DNA of 64,000 nucleotides from Ailanthus altissimus (GCA_946807835.1 OX327699.1:6937001-7001000), one strand, 5' to 3'. Counted from the stretch's first letter, positions 46,317 through 58,597 are shown. Notes: generated by a model from the letters alone, not told the origin. Made by a program: numbers and translations.

Positions 46317-47513
46317 ATTTTTTACAATAAACACAGTTGCACATGCATCTACCCTTATATATTTGATCTCTAGCATATAGATCAAAAACTTTAAAGTCCA
46401 ATGATAATCAAGGTATGTCGATATACCACTATAAGGGCCACTGATAAGCGGTCACTACTGGTAAATGATTGGTTATTGTTAATCAATGATGGATAGCTTT
46501 AATCAATAATTGGTCAACATAATTCAATGTTGATTTTAGGCCTTTTCTAATGTTTTGGTTGCAAAACTAATACCATATCATGTAGATTGTTAATTTAAAG
46601 GTCAGCGGTGGTCATAGTTAGTCGATATGCACCATAAGGTTCATCATCAGCCAGTTAACAATCGATTAACACATATAAACAATTAATCAATGTTGGTCAA
46701 TGGCACATCATCAAGTGCAATTTTTATTTATCCCAAGATAATTTTGCCTTTAAAAATTAAGTATTTAATGAAAAATTTTAACAAAAAGGCTAACCCTGTT
46801 ATTTTGAAAATTTTACTAAATTGGTAATTTAAGATAAACTGAAGGACTGAACTAATAATTTTCTGCTTATAAAGAATTTACTAGCAAACTAAGTTTTGCA
46901 AATTGCCTCGTTTTAAGTAGAGGGGCATAATCAGATTTGTTTTCCATTGACCTAATTTTTAAAAACAATTATTTCATAATATTATTAAGACAAAAATAAT
47001 TCTTTCATCATATGCATATACACATTATATGAAAATATATGAGGCTTATAAAGTATAATATATAACAAATAAAAAAATGAAATGCAAATAAAATAGTACA
47101 TTATTAAAGTTGTCCTTCATAATGTTCCAAAGTATAGAATTAATCTATTACTAATTCTAAATTATTAGAACTAAACTAAATTAATTGTTAAGACTATATT
47201 CACTGTCAAATATATATAAATATGAAATAAATAAAGCGATGAGTAAAATTTTGAGTGTTTGATATAGTAAACACGATAAATTAATTTTAAAGAATGTAAA
47301 TTGAAATTGTTATGAAACTTTCATGAAGAAACGTGACTAACAAGCTTATTTAATAATAGTTAAATCCTAAAAATTAAAGTAAACTCATTGTCTAGATAGA
47401 AATAAGAAATTTATTGTCCCAAAACAAATATTAATTATATAAGGTAATTTTTTAAATATAAGTTAATTCTATTATTCTAAGATAAAAAAATATAAATTAA
47501 TACATTTTATATT
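46317..47513. other. Unassigned AT-rich DNA between copia element I and element G
   Basis: No credible gene. 46430-46720 has recurring words related to AATCAATGTTGGTCAA, TTAATCAATGATGG and ATCAATAATTGGTCAACA at irregular spacing, as in a decayed short tandem array. The rest is AT-rich. It could be native DNA or a decayed element. Confidence 0.4.
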
Positions 47514-48213
47514 TATTTTGGGCTAAATTTGGTAGGTCAGTGAACTCTTGAGCCCGATAGGCTCAAGAGCCTAAACTAGTAAGAATTTGTTTACAAATAG
47601 ATAGCAATAGCTCAATAGAGATCACTAGAACTTAGGAGGCAATTAGTAGAGAACTACTGAGGGGAGATAGTTTAGAACTACTAAGGTTGAAGCTAGATTG
47701 GAGAGAGCTACTGAGGTCGTGTTTAGGGCTATTAAGGTCAAAACAAGGCCGGGATAGCTACTGAGGTCGTGTTTAGGTTGGAGAGAGGTACTGAATAAGA
47801 AAAGCCTACAACATATTTTAAAGGCAAATGTGGGCTCAAAGTTTATAAAATGGTCAGTAGATGATTCAAAATAGAATAAGAGTTAGGTAGCTGTTTAGAG
47901 GTGGTTATAATGACTTAATATAGCTTACACGGACTAAGCTCACAACTCAATATTACTAGTATTAATAAGAAAGTGCAATATAAGAATAATCAACGCACGA
48001 ATTATGTGGTTCATCCCAAAGCCTACATCCACGGTAGAGCTCATCATAAAAAATCTACTATATGAAGAAGATATTACAAGGTATAAATTACAATGAGAGT
48101 AATATCACTCATGAGCTATGATCTCCTATGTTATTCCCCTCTTTAGACTTATAGAGGCCATTTCTAGTGTTTTGGTCGATATTTCCTTAGCAAGGATGAA
48201 TAATTAGAGGTTA
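47514..48213 (-). repeat. 3' LTR of element G, first part
   Basis: Begins TATTTTGGGCTAAATTTGG, the same start as the opposite LTR at 58600. Contains GAGCCCGATAGGCTCAAGAGC, several GAGCTACTGAGGTCGTGTTTAG-like repeats (47630-47790) and the phrase ATTATGTGGTTCATCCCAAAGCCTAC typical of plant gypsy LTRs. Ends where the D-type LTR fragment begins. Confidence 0.65.
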
Positions 48214-49500
48214 CTAAGTAGGGACTTGAACGAAATGTATGTGCTTTATTGTCATTTATAGGGACTTGAACGAAATTTAAAGAAAGAATGCAAATATAGC
48301 AAAAATAGGGACTAAAATATAAAGTTTTCAAAATATGAGTCCAGAGCCCTCGCGCCACAAGTATTATCGTCCCAGCGCTGGAATAGTGATCGAAATATGA
48401 AAAAGACATGTTTAAGTCGCATCTGGAGCGCTAGTGACAAATATTCATCGCACCAGCGACGCTCCATCGCCCCAGCGCTATCAGCTCATGCAGCGCCCAG
48501 CGACAACTTCATAGTGCGCCAGCGGTCTCGCGAATCCTAGTGTGACCAGAATTGAGTTTTTCAAGTTCAAATCAAACCCTATAAAAGGACACTCGACCCC
48601 AGACGTAAAGAGGAGACCAGAGAAGAACCTAGAGCAAAAAAAAGAGAACTTAGAGCAGTTCAAGAGCACCAAGAATTTAGAGCAATTTGACGTCTACATC
48701 GGTTTGCAATTGATTATATCATGTTTTATTTTTATTTTCATTGCTGTGATTCTCTTGTAGCTATGAACTAAATTTATTTTCTAGGGTTAATACTTGAACT
48801 CAATATGTGTGCTTAATTGCCATATCGTTCGAATATTTAATAAATTAGTTCTTTGATATTTAAATTACTTGATTTTAATGCTTCAATATATCCGGCCAAT
48901 ATATGGTGAATGAGTTTGTAATATTGTTGATAAACTCGGAAGAGGAATCATAATATTTAGACCTAAGTAATTTGATGCATGATTGTAGAGTAACATTCAA
49001 TGTTGCATATACAAGTTTCAATTTAGGATAGGAATATACCTAGTTGACATATATGATCAATAAGACCTAATCTTAATGAATCTTAGTTTATTACAAGTAC
49101 CATAGGAATATAGGTATTTGGTAAATTAAGGTATACTTACATGACCTTGGAAGAGACTTGTGAATACATTAGTGTCTTAATCAATAATAAAGACTAAGTG
49201 AGTTAAATATTAGAAGATTAATCATTAAAAAGCATATTGAGGGATAATATTAATCCTAGGTTTTCTCTACATTGCCATCACCCTATTCTCTTTGCATTGT
49301 GTTTTTGTTTTTATATTTTCTGCATTCATTCTTAGATTTTTATTTTTCTGAATAATTATTAGGAAGATATAAGTTTAGTAATTAGTTTAAAAGAAGAAAT
49401 TATCCCTGTGGGTTCGACATCCGACTAATTAGTCCCTTTATTACTTGCATACGATAGTGTATACTTGCACTTAGTTATACGATATAAAAATATCGCATCA
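48214..49500 (+). repeat. 5'-truncated LTR of the element D family inside the LTR of G
   Basis: Aligns with 35400-36673 and ends ATATCGCATCA at 49500. TATA box TATAAAAGG at 48580-48588, and GC-rich cluster at 48345-48535. The first about 85 bp of the LTR are missing. At the broken end AGGGACTTGAACGAAAT occurs twice, about 40 bp apart, suggesting a local duplication at the break. No target duplication. Confidence 0.85.
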
Positions 49501-49612
49501 ACACCCTTTTGAACTTATCTTCTTCTATTGGAGAAAGTGAGGCTTTTATAATAGAGATGAACCTTGGAGGTAGAAGGAGCTGGCCTAAGATTACTCCTTA
49601 AGGGTGACATGT
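49501..49612 (-). repeat. LTR of element G, middle part
   Basis: 112 bp between the D-type LTR and element F. It matches C LTR 18970-19120: CTTGGAGG, GGCCTAAGATTACTCCTTAAGGGTGACATG corresponds to GCCTGAAGATTTTTTCCTCAAAGGTAACACATG. Its last five bases CATGT are repeated after F. Confidence 0.8.
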
Positions 49613-50570
49613 TGACAGGACTCGCTCCGAGACCCTCTACTGTAGATCCCAGTGGCCCTGCCGGGCACCCCGATGGAAGTTCCTCAGAATTTAACTAGGT
49701 AAGTTGAGAAATTTTACGAGGCGAACCCCTTTTTAGTTCTTACTATTACTGAAAAAATCTTGCAATATACATGGAAAAGACATCTAATGTTTTTAAAAAA
49801 AAAGGGTAGAGTTTCCCTTATTTTTCTTCAAAATCTAATACAAAACGTGCAAAGAAATTGCACTTCTATTTCAAACACTTCTCAATACTATCAAATAGGA
49901 CCTCTGGTCCTTTCCAAAATCAATCGAACTCAACTCAATAATTTCATTAAAATCACAAAACTGGCACACTTATAAAAAGTAAAAACGATCATCATAATAT
50001 CAAAACCTTTTCATGTTTGTCCAAAACATATGTACAAATACATATGCCTATAACTACTATGCAGAAAGCAGAAAGAGTTTTATTTAGCACATTTACATGT
50101 ATAAAATAATCTTTAGATTTAGTCCACTAATCAGCAGTATAAAAATCAGCAGCTTGCGTACCGAGAGCTGCACTTAGGAAGGAGGCTTAGAAAATATAAA
50201 ACACAAAACGAGTAAACTAAAAGAGCTCAGTGAGTGCATATAAGATTTTGAATTAAAATAAAATTTTGCATAAATATTAAATTCTAAAAGACATGCATAA
50301 TTCATGTTTCTAAAACTTGTATAAAGCTGTAAAATAGTTTCTAACATCATATGCCGATGAAATCTTGCCAAGCGGGTTTTATTTACATCTTTGAAAAATA
50401 ATATCCAAAATCTGTACAACATAATAACTAGTATGTGCATATAAACGCATAATATGCAGTCGGTAGATTGAAAACTAGTAAAGCCCTAGCTCGGCCATTT
50501 TCTTTCTAAACTGTACCAATGGTAACCCTAAAGCTCTATACTCACGCAGCGACTCAACTAGCACCGCACA
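49613..50570 (-). repeat. Partial 3' LTR of element F
   Basis: TGACAGGACTCGCTCCGAG to GACTCAACTAGCACCGCACA. Colinear with 53314-54265 of the 5' LTR. Homology stops at 50570, where RT sequence of the same element begins, marking an internal deletion. Confidence 0.92.
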
Positions 50571-50579
50571 CTCGTGGTT

Positions 50580-51340
50580 ATCTTTAAGAATCCCTCTACA
50601 AACTTTCTATAATATCCAGCCAAACCCAAGAAACTACGGACCTCCGTCACATTCGTAGGCTGTCTCTAATTTACTATGGCTTCAATCTTCTGGGGATCTA
50701 TTGTTACATCTTCTGCAGAGATTACATGCTCTAAAAATGCAACCCTATCTAGCCAGAACTGACATTTACTGAGTTTGGCGTACAACCGATGCTCCCTTAA
50801 AGTTTTAAAAACAAGCCTCAATTGTTCTGTGTGCTCTTCCTCGCTGCTTGAATAAACTAGTATATCATCAATAAATACTATCACAAACCGATCTAAATAG
50901 GATCAAAAAGCTCTGTCTAGGGCATTAGTCAGCTCAAAAGGCATAATCAAGAATTCATAATGTCCATATCGAGTCCTAAAGGCCGTCTTGAGAACATCAT
51001 CCTTCCGAATTTTCAATTGATGATAGCCTGACCTCAAATCTATCTTGGAAAATAGTCTAGCCCCTTGTAGTTGATCAAAAAAATCATCAATTCTCGAAAG
51101 TGGATATTGATTACGCACTGTTACTTTATTTAGTTCCCTGTAATCAATGCATAATCTCATACTTCTATCTTTCTTCTTTACAAACAAAATCGGTGCTGCC
51201 TAAGGAGAAGTACTCGGTCTGATGAAACCCTCATTCACCAACTCTTCTAGCTGAACCTTCAGTTCTTTCAATTTTGAATGAGCCATTTTATAGGGTGCTT
51301 TGGAAATTGGTTGCATTCCAGAGGCTACTTCTATTTTAAA
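50580..51340 (-). pseudogene. Element F: reverse transcriptase, truncated
   Basis: Minus strand: [20 protein letters not shown] (about 51290-51230), [60 protein letters not shown], then a stop, and [20 protein letters not shown] with the catalytic FIDD box. [20 protein letters not shown] and PQKIEAIVN lead to [16 protein letters not shown] at about 50600, where the deletion cuts it. Three stops, otherwise one frame; the best RT in the window. Confidence 0.92.
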
Positions 51341-51342
51341 CT

Positions 51343-51960
51343 CTATCTCTCTATCTGGAGGTAAGCCCGGAGATCCTCTGGGAATACATCCAAAAACTCC
51401 CTAACCACTGAAATATCCTCTAATTTCATTCCACCGTCTCTTACTTCTATGACATAGATTAAGTACCCCTGACATGACTTTTGAAGCATCTTTCTTTCCT
51501 TCATTATTGACACCATACTGGCGGGAAGTGATTTTTGCATCTTATAGAAAATGACTTCCGTTCCCTCTGGGCTACATAATCTGACTTCTTTCCGAAAATA
51601 ATTCACCGAGGTCCGATATTTAAACAACTAATCCATCCCAAAAATCACATCAAAATCACTAATGGCCAGCACAATCAAATCTGCCATAAACTCTTGGCCC
51701 TTAATATTGATTTTACTACCCTTATACACCCTTTCTGCTACAATGGAGTCTCCTGTAGGAAGAGACACTACTACCGTATAATCTAATAACTGGGACACTA
51801 TACTAGCATTTGCATCAAACTTTATAGAAATAAAAGAATGAGTTGCTCCAGGATCTATCAATACATAAGTATCTCGATAAAAAATTGGCATCGTACCTGT
51901 CACAACTTCTGGGGCCGTATCTGTCTCCTGCTGGGTCATTGCAAATACCCTAGCCTAGGT
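51343..51960 (-). pseudogene. Element F: protease and linker to RT
   Basis: 51939-51628 is open: FYRDTYVLIDPGATHSFIS (active-site D-P-G-A-T, normal for this group), VVVSLPTGDSIVAERVYKG, ISDFDVIFGMD. After one stop (W to stop in GMDWL), 51627-51343 continues with RKEVRLCSPEGTEVIFYKM and [13 protein letters not shown], the usual protease-RT linker. Confidence 0.92.
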
Positions 51961-52022
51961 ATGAGGTCTGCCTTGTGGTCCTCCGGATGATCCTCCTTGC
52001 CCAGCTACCCTATTATACTGGC

Positions 52023-53163
52023 TCAAGCCACTCGGCCTTTTGAATTAGGGACTGCCTCGAATCTGTCCTCGGCCAACACTAGTTTATCCCATAGCTGATG
52101 GTCTGTCTTCTGGCTTACTACTGCTCCATCATTCGGGCAATCCCTCATGTAGTGGCCCTCTTGAACATACTTATAACAACTAATAGTCCCTTTCCTACAA
52201 TCCCCCGAATGGGCCTTGCCACATTTATTACACACTAAAAAATTCTTCCAACTCTCCTTAGTGCTTCAAAATCCGGTCAATGGTTGCCTAACGGAAGCTT
52301 GACTTGATTGAACTCCTTGATTTGGTTTTTGACTGCTAGACCATGTAGATCTCTCCTCTGTTCGTGTGAATTTACTAGGTCCTCCTCGAGAACCACCTGA
52401 CCAACCTCTTTTCTAGCCTTGTTGTTTCGGTTTAAGGATGGCCACCATACTTCTTTCAACTCGAGTTGCAGCTTCCACTAATTCTCCATACTGAGTGTGA
52501 ACTGTCGATACCACATAAGCCCTGATCCGAGGATTGAGACCCACTGTGAACCGATTAGCCTTTTAATATTCATTATCCGCTATAAAGGGAATGGCACGGA
52601 GGAGCTCTGAAAACTTCTTCTCATACTCTGCCATTGAGAGAGAACCTTGTTCTAGCTTGAAGAACTCTTCTATCTTCACATATTTATAACTTTTGGGGTA
52701 GAACCTGTTCAGAAATTCCTCTTTGAAAAGTGCCCAAGACACCCCCACCAGCATTTCTCCTTTGCAAGTCCTTCCACCAATCTTTTGCTCATTCTTTCAA
52801 TAGAAATGCGGAGTATACCACCATTTGTTCTTCAACACATCCCATAACCTGGAAAATGTCTTCATTGTTCTCTAACCAAGATAGGGCTCTCTCAGGGTCT
52901 CTGATACCATCATACGGCTAAGCGCCCAATTTCTTGGCATGCTCAATGGATACTCTTATCTCTCTCGGCTGCTGGATTGTTGCTGCTAGTATCTGGGCCA
53001 TCTGAGCTACATTCATGTTTTCACCCTCTCGCTCGGCAGGATGAGATGACTCAGGAGGGGTCTGAGGCGTAGGAACATTTACCGACTCATTCCTCTGCTC
53101 CTCTTCAGATGCAAGAGCCACCGCAGCTGCTCTTCTAATATGTAGGCTCCCACGCCGATGCAT
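52023..53163 (-). pseudogene. Element F: gag
   Basis: I take the start at 53163 (MHRRGSLHIRRAAAV) rather than the longer frame above it, because that upstream part shows no gag likeness. Blocks: NVAQMAQILAATIQQPRE, then after a stop DPERALSWLENNEDIFQVMG, FKEEFLNRFYPKSYKYVKIE, EQGSLSMAEYEKKFSELLRA, VGLNPRIRAYVVSTVHTQYG. The zinc knuckle near 52165 is CYKYVQEGHYMRDC, with the second Cys changed to Tyr. An extra Cys-rich motif CNKCGKAHSGDC precedes it. Several stops, no large deletions. Confidence 0.9.
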
Positions 53164-53298
53164 ATTTTTTGTGAATTTAATGATGCAAATGATTATCAAA
53201 TGCATAAAATTCAATTTACTAAACTTAGAAAAATATGCATGCAACTTCAAGAATCTTATTCTAAAAATAAACTTTTTAACTAAAACTTCAAAAATCGG

Positions 53299-53310
53299 GC
53301 TCTGATACCA
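53299..53310 (-). other. Primer binding site of element F (initiator tRNA-Met)
   Basis: The minus strand reads TGGTATCAGAGC exactly, three bases inside the LTR edge at 53314. Confidence 0.95.
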
Positions 53311-53313
53311 CTC

Positions 53314-56092
53314 TGACAGAATCCGCCTCGAGACCCTCTACTGTAGATCCCAACAGCCCTACCGGGCACCCCGGCGAAAGTTCCTCAAAATTTAACTGGT
53401 AAGTTGAGAAATTCCACGAGGCAAACCCTTTTTTAATTCTTTCTATTATTGAGAAAATCTTAGAATATACATGGAAATGACATCTTAATTTTTAAAAAAT
53501 GGCAGAGTTTCCTCTGTTTTTCTTCAAAATTCAATACAAAATCTACAAAGACATTGCACTTATATTTCAAACACTTCTCAATACTACCAAATAAGACCTC
53601 CGGTCCTTTCCAAAATTAATTCAACTCAACTCAATAATTTCATTAAAATCACAAAACTGGCACACTTATAAAAAGTAAAAACGATCATCATAATATCGAA
53701 ACTTTTTCGTGTTTGTCCAAAATATATGTACAAAAACACTTGCCTATAACTACTATGCAAAAAAGAAAAAAGAGTATTATTTAGCACATTTACATGTACA
53801 AAATGATCGTCAAATTTTGCTCACTAATTAGCTTTAGGAGAATCAGCAGCTTGTGTACCGAGAGCTGCACCTAGGAAAAAGGTTTAGAAAACATAAAACA
53901 CAAAACGAGTGAGCTAAAGGAGCTCAGTGAGTGCATAAAATATTTTGAATTAAAATAAAATTTTGCATAAATATTAAATTCTAAAAGACATTCATAATTC
54001 ATATTTCTAAAAGTTGTATAAAGTTGTAAAATGGTTTCTAACATCATATGCCGATGAAATCTTGCCGAGCGGGTTTTATTTACATCTATGAAAAATAATA
54101 TCCAAAATCTGTACAACTTAATAACTAGCATGTACATATAAACACATAATATGTAGCTGGTAGATCGAAAACTAGCAAAGCCCTCGCTCGGCCATTTTCT
54201 TTCTAAACTATGCAATGGTAACTCTAAAGCTCTATACTCACGCAGCGACTCAACTAGCACCACACAAGTGAGTAGGTCAAAGGGGCCTCAACTAACAGCA
54301 CCCACAGTGACATCTCAAGACATCTCACTAGCTATACAATGGAATCCTACATCGCCTACATATAGCAAGATAATACCCCGTACACATATAGCGACTCATA
54401 TGACTCGATAACCTAACTTCTCGGAGTTAGTTACACCCCCCCAATACCTGTCCATGTGTACGGTATATACCAGTTGAGTCTAATACCATCACCACCACTA
54501 TAATCTGAGGGTACCAATGGCCTTTGAAATAAATGTAGTAATTTTAAAGCTGTTTCTTAAACCGAACATGTAAAAGCATATCTATGGATATATATCAAAT
54601 CATAAATAATGTTTATACATTAAAAGCACATAAAACATACATCTTCATTATGCGGAGACATAATAAATAAAAGATAAAGAAAATGATAAATTTTCACTCA
54701 CAACCATTCCGAGCTCAATTTCGCTCCGAATTTCTGCTCCCATTATCGGTCTCGGTTTTATTCACCTACACGCTATAAATGACATTTAGAACTAATTCAA
54801 ACACTAGAATATCATTTAACTACTAAATACCCTAATCGGCATACAAAGCCCAGATGGATACTACTTTTCGATTTTCATTTATGGAGTCATTTAATCTAAC
54901 CTAACTCACTATCCGACGCCCTGAAAATTTCTTAACACCCTATAACTTTGGTTGGACATAATTGCCCTTCACTTTACCAAAATGGACAATTATGTCCCCT
55001 TTTTTTATTTTTTATTTTTCCATCAACCATATATATTCAATATACATAAGACACCATTTATACACAACCACTCAACCAAAACACAACTTAACCCTAACTT
55101 CCCTAAAGTGGTAGAATTTCACCCTATGTTCCAACACATTTCTTTTCTCAATTTCTTGTTTCAATTGCATCAAAATTAAGCCAACTTCATTCTAATGCCC
55201 TAATTACAACCAATTGAAGTCTCTACATCAAAATCACCCAAAACCCTAATTCTTACCTTGCCAATTTCTTCAATTGATGACTCCTTCAAACTCCATACTA
55301 GAATTCAACTCAATCTAAACCAAGAATATACACAAGAACATTAATTGAAGCAATCTTAAAAGTTCACATATCAACCTCACAAAACAATGCTTTTCTTATC
55401 TCTTTTTCTTGGATTTTCACTAATGAAGGCTTTAATTGAGTTTATAAACTTATACTTGACCTTATTATAGCTTGATTAAGCATGCAAAATCATGAAAAAA
55501 AATTGAAAATTCACTGTAGCAGCACTACTCTTCTCTTACACGAATTTTGCTTCTCTTTTGCTCTAAGTGTTATGCTTTAATCTCTTGAAATTTTTATACA
55601 CTTGTACTATATATATAGTTGTCCCTCAATTGACCAATTTTTCCCTCAACTTACTCTAAATTTCTAATTTGCCATTGGTTGGAAACTAAGTATGTAATTA
55701 GTTCATTTGTAACTATTTAGTTAGAATAGTCAAAGGAACTAACTAAAATTTTCAACTTGGTAATCCATGAAATTGTCTCCAATTGGTCCATTCTCTAATA
55801 TATGGATTTTGTGTCTTAACAATGGCTTGTTACATACATAACTCTTAAATGAAAATTCATGTGGTAAATTAAAATTTCCTTTTCCAAGCTGATAGAGAAA
55901 AATTCCAAAAATATTCTAGGGTCGTCCGACACTCCAACCGAGTGTGAAATTATCAAATTAGATCTAATATCTCTCACGCGTACCATAAAAAAATATTTCT
56001 AACAGGGTTAGAATTAGGTAACCCTACGGTGTCTTTATTGCTCTATACCAAAATCTAGACACAAATACTACTAATAGGGATTGGATATTACA
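53314..56092 (-). repeat. 5' LTR of element F
   Basis: 2779 bp, TGACAGAATCCGCC to GGATATTACA on the plus strand. Same family as the solo LTR at 531-3091 (2561 bp). The two share both ends and landmarks such as CGCTCGGCCATTTTC, GAGTCGCTGC-type words and the TCGTCCG(A)CAC block near 55925. Confidence 0.93.
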
Positions 56093-56755
56093 CATGTGGT
56101 AGAACACTATTAGAGAATAATCCTTATCATGAGGGGTATTTTGGAGAATTTACTAAGTAGGGGCAAAGAGGTAATTAGAGCTTCTTTGATGCTTGGAGTA
56201 CTAGATGTCTTCTAACTGGTTGCTTTTCTGGAGCTATAAGCCTGAGTTGATGAGACCTTAGAAACATTAAGGGGTCGTCTGACTCTGTCCTTCCAAGCTT
56301 AGTAGATTCAGTGTTGAATTGCTCAACTACCTTAGACATCTTTTGTTTACTATGTTAGTAGTGTCAGTAGAAGATAAAACCTTAGTTCTAGCTGACGTGG
56401 TACTCGCTCATTAAGTCTTTAAGAATTCTCTTATCCAACCTTATCCTTAGGTCAGATAGCTAGGTGATATGACATCTAAGTACTCCTCTAGCAGGTCCCA
56501 TAATTGACATGGCGAAGCTTGAGCTGTGCTGACTTGTACCCAATTAATAGGCCCATGCTTACGTGGCAAGTGTTCAAGCTCCTATATCGTGTCCTATGAC
56601 ACTGCTACTAAGTGGTGACACGTGCCCTAACATAGGTCCCACTAGATTGGCTTTATAGGCTAAGGTATTGAGGTTCAAGTGTTCGGGCCCGAATTCAATC
56701 CCATCAAAGTAGCTCGTTATAGACTACACTACTCAGGGTTTAGGACTGAGTGTCA
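56093..56755 (-). repeat. LTR of element G, last part
   Basis: Continues the LTR after F: ATGTGGTAGAACACTATTAG matches ACATGGCGAGCTATTATTAG of C. It covers the region homologous to 19120-19443 and 28182-28435 and ends GGACTGAGTGTCA. On the minus strand it therefore starts TGACACTCAG, directly after the purine tract. Confidence 0.78.
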
Positions 56756-56774
56756 CCAATCTTTACCCCCAACA
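56756..56774 (-). other. Polypurine tract of element G
   Basis: Minus strand TGTTGGGGGTAAAGATTGG next to the LTR start; such tracts prime plus-strand DNA synthesis. Its position makes the neighbouring LTR the 3' one. Confidence 0.7.
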
Positions 56775-56964
56775 TCAATTCTCCTAGTTTTTAATGTTGA
56801 GGTGAGGAAACAATAGGAATTACATATTTCTTTGGTGACACTTAGCGAGCTTCTATAGGCTATCTCTTCACTTTTTTTTTCTTCTTTTGTTTCTACCCTT
56901 CTAAGTATACATCACAAGTCTGGTACTAAGTGGAGATAATATCGATTCGGAGATATGTTCAATG

Positions 56965-57420
56965 TTCAATTCATTAGAGAACATGGGGCTCAACCCCTTA
57001 GTGTCGAATAAAGATACATTGGAGACCATAAAGTTAACCTTTTTAGTGTCGAATGGAGATATAGTAGAGTACACGGGGCTCAACCCTTTAATGTCGAATG
57101 GAGATACATTGGAGAACATGGGGCTCAACCCCTTAGTTTCGAATGAAGATATATTAGAGAACATAGGGTTCAAACCCTCAGTGTTAAATAGAGATAGAAT
57201 TCTGTGGAGAAACCTTGTCACACGTTAGGGCTCAACCCCTATTAGATGTAATAATCCCTTCAAAAATGATTTTAATACATAATCATCACACACATTCATT
57301 TTTGGAGGCATTATCCATGAGTGTAAACAGATGCCAGTGGAGAACATAAGGCTCAACCCCTTCAATTTGAATAGAGATAAACTACATTAGCGCATATTTA
57401 GGGCTCAAGCCCTATCTTGT
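56965..57420. repeat. 45-bp tandem repeat array in element G
   Basis: At least five consecutive units of about 45 bp at 56974-57205, each built on GAGAACATGGGGCTCAACCCC, then a TTAGTGTCGAATGGAGATACATTG-like half. More isolated units occur at 57226, 57341 and 57396. The core GGGGCTCAACCCC can fold as a short hairpin. Because 45 is a multiple of three, both strands show repetitive open frames (minus: SPMFSNVSPFD repeats); I regard these as a by-product. Confidence 0.85.
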
Positions 57421-57499
57421 CCTACAGGTCGAGTATAGTAATGCTCATCAAAAAAGAGAAATCTAAGGTTTTACACAATTCTCACCGTGCTCAGGGCCC

Positions 57500-58010
57500 A
57501 TCTAACTGCTCTTCAGACATTTAGCACTGAGCTCTACACAGCTTTAGAGATTACATATTAAGCTTCCATACTACTTTAGAGATTTCACACTGAGCTCTTT
57601 CAAAGCTCTAAGGATACATATATGCTTTTACATAGCTTTGAAAATTACACTGAATACTATATAGCTAGATACAAATAAGCTCTTACATAGCTTTAGGAAT
57701 ACAAATGAGCTCTTACACAACTCTGTGGATACAAATAAACTCTTACATAGCTATAGAGATAACACTGAACACTATACTACTGCTCTAAATATTAAGCATT
57801 AAGTTCCACACAACTCTCAAAACTTCAAATGAGCTCTCATACAGCTCTAGAGATACAAATAAGCTCTTACATAGCTCTCAAAATAAAATTGAGTACTACA
57901 CAGCTCTTTGAGCTCCACATAGCTCTCAAAATACAAATGAGCTTACACAACTCTACATAGCTCTAAAATTGAGGCTGAGTACTATTCGGCTCTCAATATC
58001 TCAACCTTTA
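57500..58010. repeat. Degenerate short tandem repeats in element G
   Basis: About a dozen irregular copies of AGCTCTTACATAGCTCTAGAGATACAAAT, spacing roughly 30-36 bp. Together with the 45-bp array it fills the non-coding interior. Tandem arrays between the coding part and an LTR are common in Tat/Ogre-type elements. Confidence 0.75.
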
Positions 58011-58580
58011 TAAAGGTCTTGGTGCTCTTGAATTAAGATCAATATACTTCTAACCTTTAATTGAGGTTGCAACATATAACTTACTAATCTTGACCTTTTT
58101 GTAGGTCTTGATACATTGAGCCATAGAGGCTCTAGATTTACAACTATGAAAGGTCCATGTGCTTTGGAACTTAATAAAGGTCTTAATATGACTTAGTCAC
58201 AAGTTCTCAATGATAATATAAACAAAGGTCTTATTAAATAACTTTAAGAGATCTTACTACGTATATTGGTGATTTTGACCTTAAATAGGTTTATGCAACT
58301 TAACATTAAGTTATAATTCCTCAAGCATAACAAAGAAAATGAGAAAAATAAGAGGTTACCTCAAAATCTTGATGAAGAGAATCTTTTGGCGCTTCACCTC
58401 AAAATCAAACTTGGAGTCCTTAGCATGACTTTCTCAACTAGATCTACCTTCACCTCTGAGCCCCAAGAGTAACTTCAAATATAAACTTATATCATCCTCC
58501 CAAACTTCTCGTAGTGTTCTTTAAGTAAGTTCTTAGATAGGGATCTAAGCTTTGGTCATGGAGCGGCTTTTTATTGCATT

Positions 58581-58597
58581 TCCTACAAATGGCACCA
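58581..58597 (-). other. Primer binding site of element G
   Basis: Minus strand TGGTGCCATTTGTAGGA, a decayed TGGCGCCGTCTGTGGGA-type site as in element C, two bases from the LTR edge. Confidence 0.68.

Larger units (their letters stand above)
49613..56092 (-). mobile_element. Element F: Ty3/gypsy chromovirus, Tekay-like, 3' half deleted
   Basis: Flanked by CATGT (49608-49612 and 56093-56097). Minus-strand order: 5' LTR 56092-53314 (2779 bp), initiator-Met primer site 53310-53299, gag 53163-52023, protease 51939-51628, RT 51187-50580, then an abrupt join to the second half of the 3' LTR (50570-49613). RNase H, integrase, polypurine tract and the first about 1.8 kb of the 3' LTR are deleted. 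Long LTRs, the protease form and the RT sequence fit the Tekay/Del group. Confidence 0.92.

Noticed and set aside
56901..57228. Repeat protein genes on either strand of the 45-bp array
   Set aside because: A repeat length divisible by three keeps frames open on both strands; no start context, no gene neighbours.
56965..58010. CRISPR array
   Set aside because: Units are contiguous and degenerate with no unique spacers, in a plant retrotransposon.
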